A stretch of DNA of 64,000 nucleotides from assembly GCA_904419295.1 (NCBI GenBank), contig CAJFRA010000002.1:62001-126000 (forward strand), in the 5' to 3' direction. The notes under the pieces were generated by a model, which was not told the DNA's origin, did no database searches, and worked only from the letters and a program-made list of their open reading frames with translations. A program made the position numbers and the translations under genes. The stretch comes from Candidatus Pseudobutyricicoccus lothianensis. GTDB lineage: Bacteria > Bacillota > Clostridia > Oscillospirales > Butyricicoccaceae. Within the stretch, counting starts at the first letter, position 1. Each line of letters begins with the position of its first letter. Of the stretch, positions 51,986-60,330 are shown piece by piece.

Positions 51986-53357
51986 AAAAAGATGAAGCGT
52001 GGCGAATTGAAAAATGTGCCAGCAATGTGACGGCCAGCAGATCGGCGCAGCCGCCGGGGCTCAGATCCCTCAGGCAAAACTGCCGGTCCAGCTGTGCAAG
52101 CCCTTCCAGCAGCGCTTCCTCCCCCGGGCGGGATGCCCACAAAGCGGCTGCCTGCTCTCTGGCAAAGGCCAGTCCGTCTGTACCGCCCCGGTGGAGCAGG
52201 TTGGTGTCTTCCACCTGGGTGAGCAGTGCGCACAGGGCTCCGCAGCAGGCTCCGTTCCAGCTGAATCCCCTTGCCAGGCAGTCTTGCAGCGCCGGCAGCC
52301 CCCACTGGGTCACCGATGGGAATCCGGCTGCCGCTTCGCCCCGCACCCCAGGGATGCCCTGCTGCCGCCGGAGGATCCGCCCGGCCGTTTCATCCAGTGG
52401 CAAGTCAAAATCTCCCAGGGCCCGCCTGGCGATGCGCCCGGCTTTGTCCATCCATCCCGCCAGGGAAAAAGGCTCTCCCGAGGCAAAAAACAGGCCCAAA
52501 GCGGCGCACAAGATGCCCATGGAAAAAATGGCCCCTTTGTGGGTATTGACTCCGCCGGTGGCCTCTGCCATCTGCCGCTCGGCCTGCAAGCCCAGGGGCC
52601 GCAGATGGGGCAGCAGTTCTTCTGCCCTGCCCTGCCAGCCGCCGCCCACAAAGGCCGCCTGCTCAAAATAACTGCCCAGGGCGGCGGCGCTATCCAAAAA
52701 CGTGAACCGATCCATATCCCGGTGGGCGCCGCTGTTGGCCCCATCCACCAGGCCTGGCTTGGGCGTACAGGCCACCTCGTGGAGCAGGGCCCGCTGGGCC
52801 TGTGCTGCCACACGGCGGGCCATTTGATGCCGGAAGTGCTCTTCCATGATGGAAATGGCCTTTTGCCGGGCCGCTTCGATGCCATGGGCCCGGCTGCGGG
52901 CACATTCTGCCGCAGGCCGGGGGCACAGCAGGCAGGTCCTGGGGGGCAGCCCCAGCTGCTCCCGCCCCACTTTGCTCCCATCCGGCTGCAACACATCCAG
53001 ATCCAGCAGGCGCCCCAAGGGCTCCTGCTCTTCCAAGGCCGCAACACAGGCTTTGACCTCCAACGGGTCCCCAGCCAAACGGGCATACCATTCCAGCCCG
53101 CCCGGCCGCCCCACCCGCTGCTGTTCCAGCAGCGTATAGCCGCCCCCTTGCAGCCACTGCTCCGCCAGGCGCCGCCCTTCCTCAAAGGCGGCGTCCGCCA
53201 GGGGGAACCGCTTGACGGGTCCCGGCATGTTCAGCGTTAGGCAGAGCAGCACGCCGCCTTTTTTCAGCCATTCCCGCTGCAGGGCAGCCCGCTCTTCCCG
53301 CCCGTCCAGCACTTGCTGGAGCGAAGCTTCCGGCCCTTCCAGCCAGCGGGGGTTCAT
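51963..53357 (-). CDS. citXG: CitX–CitG fusion, citrate lyase prosthetic-group synthesis and transfer
   Basis: A 464-aa fusion. Residues about 1-170 are CitX, which transfers the phosphoribosyl-dephospho-CoA group to the acyl carrier subunit (LGLPPRTCLLCPRPAAECAR). Residues about 175-464 are CitG, which makes the triphosphoribosyl-dephospho-CoA precursor from dephospho-CoA and ATP (HEVACTPKPGLVDGANSGAH, then GGVNTHKGAIFSMG). In many bacteria these are two genes; the fused form is known in several. The ATG overlaps the citC stop by 4 nt. Confidence 0.93.
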   Translation of the reverse strand: MNPRWLEGPEASLQQVLDGREERAALQREWLKKGGVLLCLTLNMPGPVKRFPLADAAFEEGRRLAEQWLQGGGYTLLEQQRVGRPGGLEWYARLAGDPLEVKACVAALEEQEPLGRLLDLDVLQPDGSKVGREQLGLPPRTCLLCPRPAAECARSRAHGIEAARQKAISIMEEHFRHQMARRVAAQAQRALLHEVACTPKPGLVDGANSGAHRDMDRFTFLDSAAALGSYFEQAAFVGGGWQGRAEELLPHLRPLGLQAERQMAEATGGVNTHKGAIFSMGILCAALGLFFASGEPFSLAGWMDKAGRIARRALGDFDLPLDETAGRILRRQQGIPGVRGEAAAGFPSVTQWGLPALQDCLARGFSWNGACCGALCALLTQVEDTNLLHRGGTDGLAFAREQAAALWASRPGEEALLEGLAQLDRQFCLRDLSPGGCADLLAVTLLAHFSIRHASSFFDISLSL

Positions 53358-54382
53358 GGGCGCTCACCGGCACGCCGGGCAATGGCCTGCCCCTCCTCGG
53401 TTTGCAGGAAGTCCCAAGTGGTGGGCGGCACCAATGCTTTCACTTCTTCCATCTGTCCCTGGGCCAGCAGTGCCCGCACCCGGGAGGCGCTCACCGCCTG
53501 CCCGCCGATCTGCCGCCGGGGGATCTCCACGACCTCCACCCCATACCGGGGCAGGATCTCCTGCATCTGCCGGTTGTAAAGGGCGGTGATCGGGCTAAAG
53601 GGCTCTTGCCCCACAAACCGGCGGGTGATGCCCAAGGCCGGGGCGAAGTGCTGGCCAAAGACCGCCAGGTCCAGTGCCCCGCCGGCTCCCCTTTCGATCT
53701 GATCCGATTTGAGGAAATAGGTGGGGAAGGTGGCGGCGGAGATCAGATAATCCGATGTGGGGTGCACGATCACGTTTGCCAAGTCCGCCACCCCCCGGCG
53801 CACCAGTTCCATCCGCACCCTGCTGGGGAACAGGCTGGCGTCTTCCGACAGCACGAACAAGTGCAGCGTGTCGCACCGGGCGGCAGCTGTCTCCACCAGG
53901 TAGCGGTGCCCCAGGGTAAAGGGGTTGCAATTTGCCACGATGGCCGCCTGCTCCCCCCGGCCCTTTTCCAGCGAAGCCACAAAAGCGTCGATCCCGCCTT
54001 TTTTGTTTTCCATCAGCAGCATATCCTGGGTGCTGCTCACCGGATAAAAACCAAAATCCTGGAACATGGCCTGGTTTTGGGGCTTGGTGAACAAAAACAG
54101 GTGCTGCTGCCCCCGGGAAAAAGCCGCAGCCCGCAGGGTGGAGACCACCGAGGCGGTGAGCCCTTCCCCCCGGCACTCCTCCGCCACGGCAATGCATTTG
54201 AGAACATTTTTCTGCAAAGAACCGGTGGCTGCGATGTTGCCCTGGCTGTCGTAATACAGCACCGTATATTCCACGCCGCTGTCGTACCGCAGGCCCTGGC
54301 GCTGCAAAAAGGCCTCCAGCCGCCGCAGGCCCACGCCGGTCAGCGGCCGCTCTTCGATCTGCTGCAAGTAATCTCCCTGCAA
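53354..54382 (-). CDS. citC: [Citrate lyase] ligase
   Basis: CitC acetylates the prosthetic thiol of CitD using acetate and ATP, activating citrate lyase. The 342-aa protein has an N-terminal GNAT-like domain (AVAEECRGEGLTASVVSTL) and a nucleotidyltransferase-like domain with AIVANCNPFTLGHRYLVE and the HxGH-type motif. The start TTG at 54382 has AAAGGAGG upstream; the open frame continues to 54487 through the terminator and is rejected. It lies downstream of a terminator after citF. Confidence 0.93.
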   Translation of the reverse strand: MQGDYLQQIEERPLTGVGLRRLEAFLQRQGLRYDSGVEYTVLYYDSQGNIAATGSLQKNVLKCIAVAEECRGEGLTASVVSTLRAAAFSRGQQHLFLFTKPQNQAMFQDFGFYPVSSTQDMLLMENKKGGIDAFVASLEKGRGEQAAIVANCNPFTLGHRYLVETAAARCDTLHLFVLSEDASLFPSRVRMELVRRGVADLANVIVHPTSDYLISAATFPTYFLKSDQIERGAGGALDLAVFGQHFAPALGITRRFVGQEPFSPITALYNRQMQEILPRYGVEVVEIPRRQIGGQAVSASRVRALLAQGQMEEVKALVPPTTWDFLQTEEGQAIARRAGERP

Positions 54383-54470
54383 GTCTTTCCCTCCTTTGGC
54401 CGCCGCCCCTTGGGCCGGCAGCCGGTCCTGATTGGCGCCTGGCCCTCTGCCGGGCGCCTTGTTGGCCGAT

Positions 54471-54509
54471 GATAAAAAACGCCCCATGGAAGGCGTGCTT
54501 CCATGGGGC
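54471..54509 (-). terminator. Terminator between citF and citC
   Basis: GCCCCATGGAAG (54481-54492) and CTTCCATGGGGC (54498-54509) form a perfect 12-bp stem around a 5-nt loop, followed on the minus strand by GTTTTTT. It would reduce citC-citXG output relative to citDEF. Confidence 0.88.
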
Positions 54510-54525
54510 CATACGCCTTGGTAGA

Positions 54526-55935
54526 TCAGTCGACGCTCTTGATGGTATCCAACAGGCTGCCATCCCGGTAGAGCACATTGGCCACCACCCGGTCGCCCAG
54601 ATGGATGGGCTTGGGCGTGCCGGTGAGCTGTTCGGCAATGCGCTTGAGCTCTTCGATCTCCACAATGGGCAGGCCTGCTTGCTGCAGCCGCTCTTTCAGC
54701 TCCTGCCGCTTGGGGTTCACCGCAATGCCCCGCTGGGTCACCAGCACATCGATGGTGCTGCCCGGCGTGGAAACGGTCAGCACATGGTCCACCACGATGG
54801 ACAGGCGGGCCCGGGTCAGCGGCGCGATGATCATGGCCAATTTGGCGCCTGCCGCCGTATCGCTGTGTCCGCCGCTGCCGCCCATGATATAGCCGTTGCT
54901 GTCGGTGTGCACATTCACATTGAAATCGGTGTCGATCTGGGTGGCGCCCAAGATCACCACATCCAGGCTGTCCACCGCGCTGCTGCGCACGGCGGGGCTG
55001 GCGTAGTGGGCCGCCGTCACTTCCCGGTGGCGCGGGTTGGTGCGGATGCTCTCCACCGCCCCCAGGTCAAAGCACTGCACATCCAGCAGCGCCTCAAAAC
55101 AGCCTGCCTGGAGCATATCCACCATGTAGCTGGTGATGCCGCCCAGGCCATAGCTTCCCTTGATGCCCTTTTCCAGCATGATGTCTTTCAAGTATTTGGC
55201 TGCGGCCAACGACGCGCCGCCCGCGCCGGTCTGGAAGCTCATGCCGTCTTTCAGCAGGCCCGAATGTTCGATGACTTTGGCCGCGTATTGGGCCATGACC
55301 AGGCCCACCGGGTCCCGGGTGATCTTGGTGGTGCCCGAGACGATGCCCGCCGGGTTGCCGATGCTCTCCACCGGCACCACATAATCCACATAGGCTTCGC
55401 TGATGGAGAAATCCGCCAGCGGATAGGGCACCAGGTTGTCGGTGATCACCACCACTTTTTTGGCGAACATGGCGTCGGCAAAGGCATAGCCCAGGCTGCC
55501 GCAGGCCGATTTGCCGTATTTGCCAGAGCAGTTGCCCATGGTGTCCGATGTGGGCGCTGCCACAAAAGCCACATCGATGGGGGACCGGCCCAGCTCGATG
55601 TCGGCCGGGCGGCCGCCGTGGGTGCGGAATACCACGGGCTTTTCCAGCACGCCGTGGGAGATGGCCCGGCCCACTACGCCGCCGATGTAATCGGCCTCCA
55701 GCCCGGTGACCACATGGTTTTTGATGTGGCCGATCAGGGGTTCATGGGTGTCGAACACCGAGGAGGCGTTGACGTTCAGATCCTTGATGCCCAGTTCGGC
55801 AATGGCCTCCAGCACCATATTCAATACATAGTCGCCGTTGCGCAGGTGATGGTGGAAGGAGATGGTCATGCCGTCCTTCACACCGGCCAGCTTGACGGCC
55901 TCTTTGATGGAAGATACTACTTTGGAATTATTCAT
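54526..55935 (-). CDS. citF: Citrate lyase alpha subunit
   Basis: CitF is the acetyl-ACP:citrate acyl-ACP transferase of citrate lyase. The 469-aa protein is highly typical from KVVSSIKEAVKLAGVKDGMT and ISFHHHLRNGDYVLNMV on, including IGGVVGRAISHGVL and MGGSGGHSDTAAGAKLA. It lacks roughly 40 N-terminal residues found in the E. coli form; no good start was seen further upstream because citE overlaps by 8 nt. Transcribed with citD and citE. Confidence 0.95.
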   Translation of the reverse strand: MNNSKVVSSIKEAVKLAGVKDGMTISFHHHLRNGDYVLNMVLEAIAELGIKDLNVNASSVFDTHEPLIGHIKNHVVTGLEADYIGGVVGRAISHGVLEKPVVFRTHGGRPADIELGRSPIDVAFVAAPTSDTMGNCSGKYGKSACGSLGYAFADAMFAKKVVVITDNLVPYPLADFSISEAYVDYVVPVESIGNPAGIVSGTTKITRDPVGLVMAQYAAKVIEHSGLLKDGMSFQTGAGGASLAAAKYLKDIMLEKGIKGSYGLGGITSYMVDMLQAGCFEALLDVQCFDLGAVESIRTNPRHREVTAAHYASPAVRSSAVDSLDVVILGATQIDTDFNVNVHTDSNGYIMGGSGGHSDTAAGAKLAMIIAPLTRARLSIVVDHVLTVSTPGSTIDVLVTQRGIAVNPKRQELKERLQQAGLPIVEIEELKRIAEQLTGTPKPIHLGDRVVANVLYRDGSLLDTIKSVD

Positions 55936-56800
55936 GGATGCGCACCCCCATTGCTTCTGCCATTTCCAGCACTTGCCGCGCCCTGGTCACAATGGGCGCG
56001 TCGATCATCTTGCCCCGCAGGGAGACCACGCCTTTGCCCTGTTCTTTGGCAATGCGGATGGTCTCCATCACCTCTTCGGCGTATTCGATGTCCGCCTGGG
56101 TGGGGCTGAAGATCTCATTGATGCTGGCCACATGGCGGGGCGAAATGGACGATTTGCCCGTAAAGCCAAGAGACTTGGCAAAGGCGGCGTCGGCCCGCAG
56201 GCCCTCGTCGTCGTTCACATCGGTAAAGGGGGTGTCATAGCAGTCGATGCCGGCAGCACGGGCAGCCACCACGATGCGGCTGCGGCTGTAAAAGATCTCG
56301 TTGCCCTCCTTGGTCCGCTTGCACTGCAAGTCGGCGGTCAAATCCTCACCGCCCAGCAGCATGGCCGCCACCCGGGGCGAACTGCTGGCGATGGCAAAGG
56401 CGTTTTCCACACCCAGGGCCGTCTCGATCAGGGGGATGAGCTTCACCGTGTTGCGCTCCATGCCCAGCTTGTCCTCCAATTCGGTCATATAGGCGTCTAC
56501 CGTCAGCACATCTTGGGCGGTGCTGATCTTAGGCGGCATGATGAGGGAGGGCTTCAGGGGCAGGATGGCATCCAGGTCCTGCTTCCAAAAAGCGGTGTCG
56601 ATGGAGTTGATGCGCACGCACACCTCGCACTGGTAATGGAGGGTCTGGATGGCGTTGCGGACCAAAATGCGGGCCGCATCTTTCTCTGCCGGGGAGACTG
56701 CGTCTTCCAGGTCCAGGATGACGGCGTCGGCCCCCAGGATATCGGCGTTGAGCAGCATACCGGCGTTGTTGCCCGGCATGAAGAGCATGCTTCTTCTCAT
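55928..56800 (-). CDS. citE: Citrate lyase beta subunit
   Basis: CitE cleaves citryl-ACP to oxaloacetate and acetyl-ACP. The 290-aa protein starts MRRSMLFMPGNNAGMLLNAD and has the family segments AVILDLEDAVSPAEKDAAR and GGEDLTADLQCKRTKEG. RBS AAGGAGGGG lies upstream of the ATG at 56798-56800. It overlaps the citD stop by 4 nt. Confidence 0.96.
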   Translation of the reverse strand: MRRSMLFMPGNNAGMLLNADILGADAVILDLEDAVSPAEKDAARILVRNAIQTLHYQCEVCVRINSIDTAFWKQDLDAILPLKPSLIMPPKISTAQDVLTVDAYMTELEDKLGMERNTVKLIPLIETALGVENAFAIASSSPRVAAMLLGGEDLTADLQCKRTKEGNEIFYSRSRIVVAARAAGIDCYDTPFTDVNDDEGLRADAAFAKSLGFTGKSSISPRHVASINEIFSPTQADIEYAEEVMETIRIAKEQGKGVVSLRGKMIDAPIVTRARQVLEMAEAMGVRIHE

Positions 56801-57069
56801 TGGGCGTCCCCTCCTTCCCCGCGCCGGATGGCCGTTTCCACCCGGGCGCGAATGACGCATTCCACTGCGCCTTTGTCGTTGAGGGACACTTTGGCCCCGG
56901 TGACGCCGTGATCGGACAGCACTTCCCGCACCACCCGGTCGATGTCTTCGCCAAACTGCTGGGCCACCACCGACTGGATCTCCACTGTCACACCGTCGGC
57001 TGGCTGGATCTCTACATACACGTCGCTGGATTCCATGGTTCCGGCGACCGCTGCTTTTTTGATCTCCAT
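56797..57069 (-). CDS. citD: Citrate lyase acyl carrier protein (gamma subunit)
   Basis: CitD carries the phosphoribosyl-dephospho-CoA prosthetic group. The 90-aa protein starts MEIKKAAVAGTMESSDVYVE; the attachment serine falls at residue 14 (as in known CitD) when this ATG is used, which supports it over an in-frame GTG or an ATG upstream. The RBS is weak. First gene of the citrate cluster. Confidence 0.94.
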   Translation of the reverse strand: MEIKKAAVAGTMESSDVYVEIQPADGVTVEIQSVVAQQFGEDIDRVVREVLSDHGVTGAKVSLNDKGAVECVIRARVETAIRRGEGGDAQ

Positions 57070-57143
57070 GTCAGGGATCACACCTTTCTTTGCTTGCCGC
57101 GCAGCCAAAAGGGAACGGGCCGGCGCGGTCTGTTCTGCCTGTT

Positions 57144-57172
57144 ATTATACACCCCCGCCGGGCTGGGAACAA
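57144..57172 (-). promoter_or_regulatory. Promoter of the citrate lyase cluster
   Basis: On the minus strand TTGTTC (57167-57172) and a perfect TATAAT (57144-57149), spacer 17 nt. The leader is about 70 nt. Confidence 0.57.
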
Positions 57173-57205
57173 CCATCCTCTGCCCTTTTTTTGCCCTTTG
57201 GCAGC

Positions 57206-57235
57206 AAAAAAGCCGCCTGTAGCCAGGCGGCTTTT
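57206..57235. terminator. Terminator upstream of the citrate cluster, ending the esterase transcript
   Basis: AAAAGCCGCCT (57208-57218) and AGGCGGCTTTT (57225-57235) form an 11-bp stem with A/T-rich flanks on both strands. About 225 nt without a gene lie between it and the esterase stop. Confidence 0.88.
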
Positions 57236-57461
57236 GGCGGAGTGTCATCGGTCTTTCCCTGCCGCAGGTAGAGGACCACCACATCACGGCGCTCAGGCCC
57301 TGCAACGCCTATACGCAGCCACCGGGTCTGTAAACAAATCCGAACGTCTATAGCAGAGTCCAAACGACAGCCGTAAGACTGTACGACACCACAGCAAAAA
57401 GGTTCACGCGCTTGTTCTGTTTCCCTTCTTCTTTTCCCGCCGGCATCTCTTATCCACTCCT

Positions 57462-58184
57462 CTATTCCGCCGCCATCAGGGCATACAGGCCCTGCTGCCA
57501 CCGGCGGGCCACCTGGGTAAAGTGCCCGCCCGGATGAAATTCCAGCTGGGGCGGCCGGCTGAGCTGATGGGTCAAGATCTCTGCGGTGCACCGGGTACAG
57601 TCCCCCACCTGGCGCATCAACGGGTGGCGGCTCTTTTCCTCCCCCTGGCCCAGGGAGAGGTAGACCCGGGTATCCGGCGCCAAAGGCCGGTGGCTTTGGG
57701 CAAATTTCACCCAGCCCGGGAACCACAGGGAGCCAGACAGGCTGGCCACCCCGCCAAATACCCCCGTCTGGTACAGGGCGTATAAGCTGGCCAGGCCTCC
57801 CAGGGAATACCCGGCCAACATCCGGTCTTCCCGCCGGGGCGACAGAGGGAACTGGGCTTCCGCTTGGGCCAAGATCGGGCCGGTCAAGTCGGCCAGATAG
57901 GCATCGCAGCCGCCGGTAAAAGCCGGGCTTTTTTTGCCCAGGGCTGGCGCCGGCCAGGGGGAAAATTCCTGTTCCCAGCTGGTGGGCGCCACACCGATGA
58001 GGGCAAAGGGAGGCAAACCGGTGCCCATCTGGGGAACCAGCCCTTCCAAGATCTCTTCCAGCCGCTCTTCCAAGCTGTCGCCGCCGTTGCAGTAGACAGC
58101 GGCTACCGGCCCCTGGGCGGCCTGAGGCGGCAGCCAAGCGAAGCAGGCCCGCCCTGCCCCTTGGAACCGTCGGAGCTCTATCAT
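57462..58184 (-). CDS. Alpha/beta hydrolase, esterase-like
   Basis: A 240-aa hydrolase with the nucleophile elbow AGYSLGG (residue about 117), as in Fes/IroE-type and D-esterase-like enzymes. A possible acid/His pair lies in the C-terminal EFHPGGHFTQVARR. The substrate is unknown. It has no signal peptide. Its ATG (58182-58184) overlaps the end of the Nudix gene by 4 nt, indicating coupled translation. Confidence 0.85.
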   Translation of the reverse strand: MIELRRFQGAGRACFAWLPPQAAQGPVAAVYCNGGDSLEERLEEILEGLVPQMGTGLPPFALIGVAPTSWEQEFSPWPAPALGKKSPAFTGGCDAYLADLTGPILAQAEAQFPLSPRREDRMLAGYSLGGLASLYALYQTGVFGGVASLSGSLWFPGWVKFAQSHRPLAPDTRVYLSLGQGEEKSRHPLMRQVGDCTRCTAEILTHQLSRPPQLEFHPGGHFTQVARRWQQGLYALMAAE

Positions 58185-58774
58185 GGGCAAAGCCCCCTTT
58201 TTCGCAGGGCGGGCAACAGCACATGTGCAAACTCGCCTGGGTGCCGGCACCACAGGCTGCAAGGTGCAGTCTTGCTGCCCTCTTCCGTCCAGATAGTGAT
58301 CTGCTCGGCCCCATGCAGCTCCTTTTTGGCCAGCGCATCCAGCCGGACCCGGATCATGTGGGCCACTTCTTCCCCGGGCGCAAAGAGCGGATCCGAACAG
58401 ACCGCCAAATAGACCTGGGCCGCTTCCCGGTCCGGGTCTTCCGGCTGCTGCCGGTCTTCCCGCCAGACTCCCAGATCTTCCAGCGCCGCCGGTTCCAGCT
58501 CCAGGCCCACCTCTTCCCGAATCTCCCGCAGCACTGCCTCTTGGGGCGCTTCTCCAGCGCTTACATGGCCGCCCACCGCGATGTCATAATAATTGGGAAA
58601 TTCGGCTTTGTCCGGCGACCTCTTCTGGAACCAGACCCACAGGCCGTCGGGCCGCGGGGAGACGATCCAGCAATGGACGACCAGATGCAGCAGCCCCTGG
58701 GCGTGTACCTGGCTGCGGGGCGCCTGGCCCATGGGCTCCAAATCGTCGTCATAATACGTCAGCTGTTCTTCCAT
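58181..58774 (-). CDS. Nudix hydrolase
   Basis: A 197-aa Nudix protein. The box GGHVSAGEAPQEAVLREIRE followed by EVGLEL is intact (residues about 68-93). The layout resembles IPP isomerase-like/Orf135-type Nudix enzymes that hydrolyse nucleoside diphosphate derivatives; the substrate is unknown. RBS AGGAGG is 6 nt before the ATG. It is co-translated with the esterase gene. Confidence 0.92.
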   Translation of the reverse strand: MEEQLTYYDDDLEPMGQAPRSQVHAQGLLHLVVHCWIVSPRPDGLWVWFQKRSPDKAEFPNYYDIAVGGHVSAGEAPQEAVLREIREEVGLELEPAALEDLGVWREDRQQPEDPDREAAQVYLAVCSDPLFAPGEEVAHMIRVRLDALAKKELHGAEQITIWTEEGSKTAPCSLWCRHPGEFAHVLLPALRKRGLCP

Positions 58775-58863
58775 GGCCTCACCTCCTGGTATTGCTTCCA
58801 GTATACACGTTTTTTCGATGGATGCAAAGGGCTTGGACCTCCCATTTGTTCTGCTGCGCCGTC

Positions 58864-59472
58864 CTACCCTGCCAGGCCGCTGGCGGCCAGGTATTCGTCG
58901 ATGGCCTGGGTGTCGGCCGGCCGGGCAAACAGCCCATCGTGGACCGCGGCGCCGCCGGCGCTCTGCCGCACAAAGTCCATGGAGTTGCCAAATTGCTCTT
59001 CGTCCATGGAGGCCGACTGGGTGAAGGGGTATACCGCTTTGCCCTCCAGGTCATAGCTCTCCAAAAACGTCCCCACGATCATGGGCGCCGTGTGCCACCA
59101 GATGGGGTACCCGATGAAGATCACATCGTATGCATCCAGCGTGGCGGGCAGGTTGGCTATGGCCGGCCGGGCGTTGCTGTCCCGCTCTGCCAGTGCCACT
59201 TCCCCGCAGGCATCGTAATCTGTGGGGTAGGGTGTGGCTGGCTGGATCTCCAGCAGGTCTCCCCCTGTCTGCTCTGCGATGTAGGCGGCCATCTCCTCGG
59301 TGTTGCCCGACCAGGAAAAATAGGCCACCAGGACGTTTTGTTCCCCGCCCTCTTCCACAGGCGGTTCCGTATCTGGCTCCGCCGGTGGGACATCGCTTCC
59401 TCCGGCCGATCCACAGGCTGTCAAGGAGAGTGTTAAGAGCATTGATGTGATCGCACTCAGGATCCGTTTCAT
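58864..59472 (-). CDS. Flavodoxin-domain lipoprotein
   Basis: A 202-aa exported flavodoxin-like protein. A signal peptide with lipobox LTAC (cleavage before C20) is followed by a short proline/glutamate linker and a flavodoxin fold with the FMN phosphate loop YFSWSGNTEEMA. IGYPIWWHTAPM is the second flavin loop. It probably carries electrons or reduces a substrate outside the cell. RBS AAGGAAGG; the ATG at 59472 was chosen to give the signal peptide. It is divergent from a MerR regulator, the likely controller. Confidence 0.88.
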   Translation of the reverse strand: MKRILSAITSMLLTLSLTACGSAGGSDVPPAEPDTEPPVEEGGEQNVLVAYFSWSGNTEEMAAYIAEQTGGDLLEIQPATPYPTDYDACGEVALAERDSNARPAIANLPATLDAYDVIFIGYPIWWHTAPMIVGTFLESYDLEGKAVYPFTQSASMDEEQFGNSMDFVRQSAGGAAVHDGLFARPADTQAIDEYLAASGLAG

Positions 59473-59551
59473 GTTTTTCCTTCCTTTCTTGTACTTGATC
59501 CACTCATGTGTTATAATCCGATGGAAACAATCGCTTCTTACCATCGATTCT

Positions 59552-59577
59552 ATTATACGGTTGTTACAACCGGTCAA
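59552..59577 (-). promoter_or_regulatory. Promoter with operator-like palindrome (flavodoxin/merR)
   Basis: On the minus strand TTGACC (59572-59577) and TATAAT (59552-59557) with a 14-nt spacer. The palindrome CGGTTGT-T-ACAACCG (59558-59572) fills that spacer. MerR regulators bind dyads between -35 and -10, though their usual spacer is 19-20 nt, not 14. Confidence 0.55.
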
Positions 59578-59618
59578 GTTCTTTTTTCGAATTTTTTGGA
59601 TCATCAGGAGGCAGTACC

Positions 59619-60017
59619 ATGTATACCATGATGCAAGCGTGCCGTGAGGCCAACATGACGTATCAAGCTTTGAAATTCTATTGCAACGAGGGGCTGGTCC
59701 CCAATGTGAAGCGGGATGGGAACAACCGCCGTATTTTCGATGAACGGGATGTCAAATGGATCAAAGATCTGGTGTGCCTGAAAAAATGCGGCATGAGCAT
59801 CCAGGAAATGAAAGAATATCTGGACCTGTGCCTGCAAGGCCAGGCGACCATTCCCCAACGGAAGGAAATGCTGACCAAAAAGCAGGAAGCCCTGCGGCGA
59901 TCCATCCAGGAGCTGGAGGACAGCGTGGCCTATATCGATTGGAAGCAGAATTTTTACGATGAAGTCCTGGCCGGTGTCCGCCCCTATATCAGCAACCTGA
60001 TCCCCCTGGACGATTGA
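59619..60017 (+). CDS. MerR family transcriptional regulator
   Basis: A 132-aa MerR regulator: helix-turn-helix MMQACREANMTYQALKFYCN, wing GLVPNVKRDGNNRRIF, and the dimerisation helix (RKEMLTKKQEALRRSIQELE). There are no metal-binding cysteines at the C-terminus, so an aldehyde/redox or small-organic signal is more likely than metal. RBS AGGAGG. It is divergent from the flavodoxin gene and probably regulates it through the palindrome between them. Confidence 0.92.
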   Translation: MYTMMQACREANMTYQALKFYCNEGLVPNVKRDGNNRRIFDERDVKWIKDLVCLKKCGMSIQEMKEYLDLCLQGQATIPQRKEMLTKKQEALRRSIQELEDSVAYIDWKQNFYDEVLAGVRPYISNLIPLDD

Positions 60018-60036
60018 CAGTGCCATCCGACAAGCA

Positions 60037-60072
60037 AAGAAGCCTCCGGCCGGGCCGGAGGCTTCTTCCTGT
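60037..60072. terminator. Terminator after merR
   Basis: AAGAAGCCTCCGGCC (60037-60051) and GGCCGGAGGCTTCTT (60053-60067) form a long stem with a very tight loop, with T-rich sequence on both sides. Confidence 0.85.
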
Positions 60073-60120
60073 TGACTGCCACCGATGGCCAGACGGGGCC
60101 GGGCAGCTGCCGCATCGATC

Positions 60121-60157
60121 AAAAAGCACTTCCTGCAAACCGCAGGAAGTGCTTTTT
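60121..60157. terminator. Second strong terminator between merR and the response regulator
   Basis: AAAAAGCACTTCCTGC (60121-60136) and GCAGGAAGTGCTTTTT (60142-60157) form a perfect 16-bp stem. It can work in both directions for the convergent genes. Confidence 0.92.
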
Positions 60158-60254
60158 GTCGTAAAAAGGCATCTGCATCTCTATTTTTGCTCCATCCCGG
60201 TGAGCTCAGCAATCAGGCGGGACCCAGGGTGCCAAGGGGGATAACTGCTCTTTT

Positions 60255-60330
60255 TTACGGCTTGAATCGGTAGCCCACGCCCCAAACGGTCTGGATGTGG
60301 CGGGGCCGGGCCGGGTCTTCTTCTATTTTT
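60255..60330 (-). other. Frameshifted remainder of the response regulator
   Basis: In the +1 frame after the A5 run at 60326-60330 the minus strand reads IEEDPARPRHIQTVWGVGYR, then FKP and TAA at 60255-60257. This is the standard OmpR/PhoB C-terminus. The A5 run would need a sixth A to read through: GAA AAA ATA instead of GAA AAA TAG. Confidence 0.85.

Noticed and set aside
57145..58338. Overlapping 397-aa frame on the minus strand
   Set aside because: It is an out-of-frame shadow of the esterase gene and runs through a terminator and the citD promoter.
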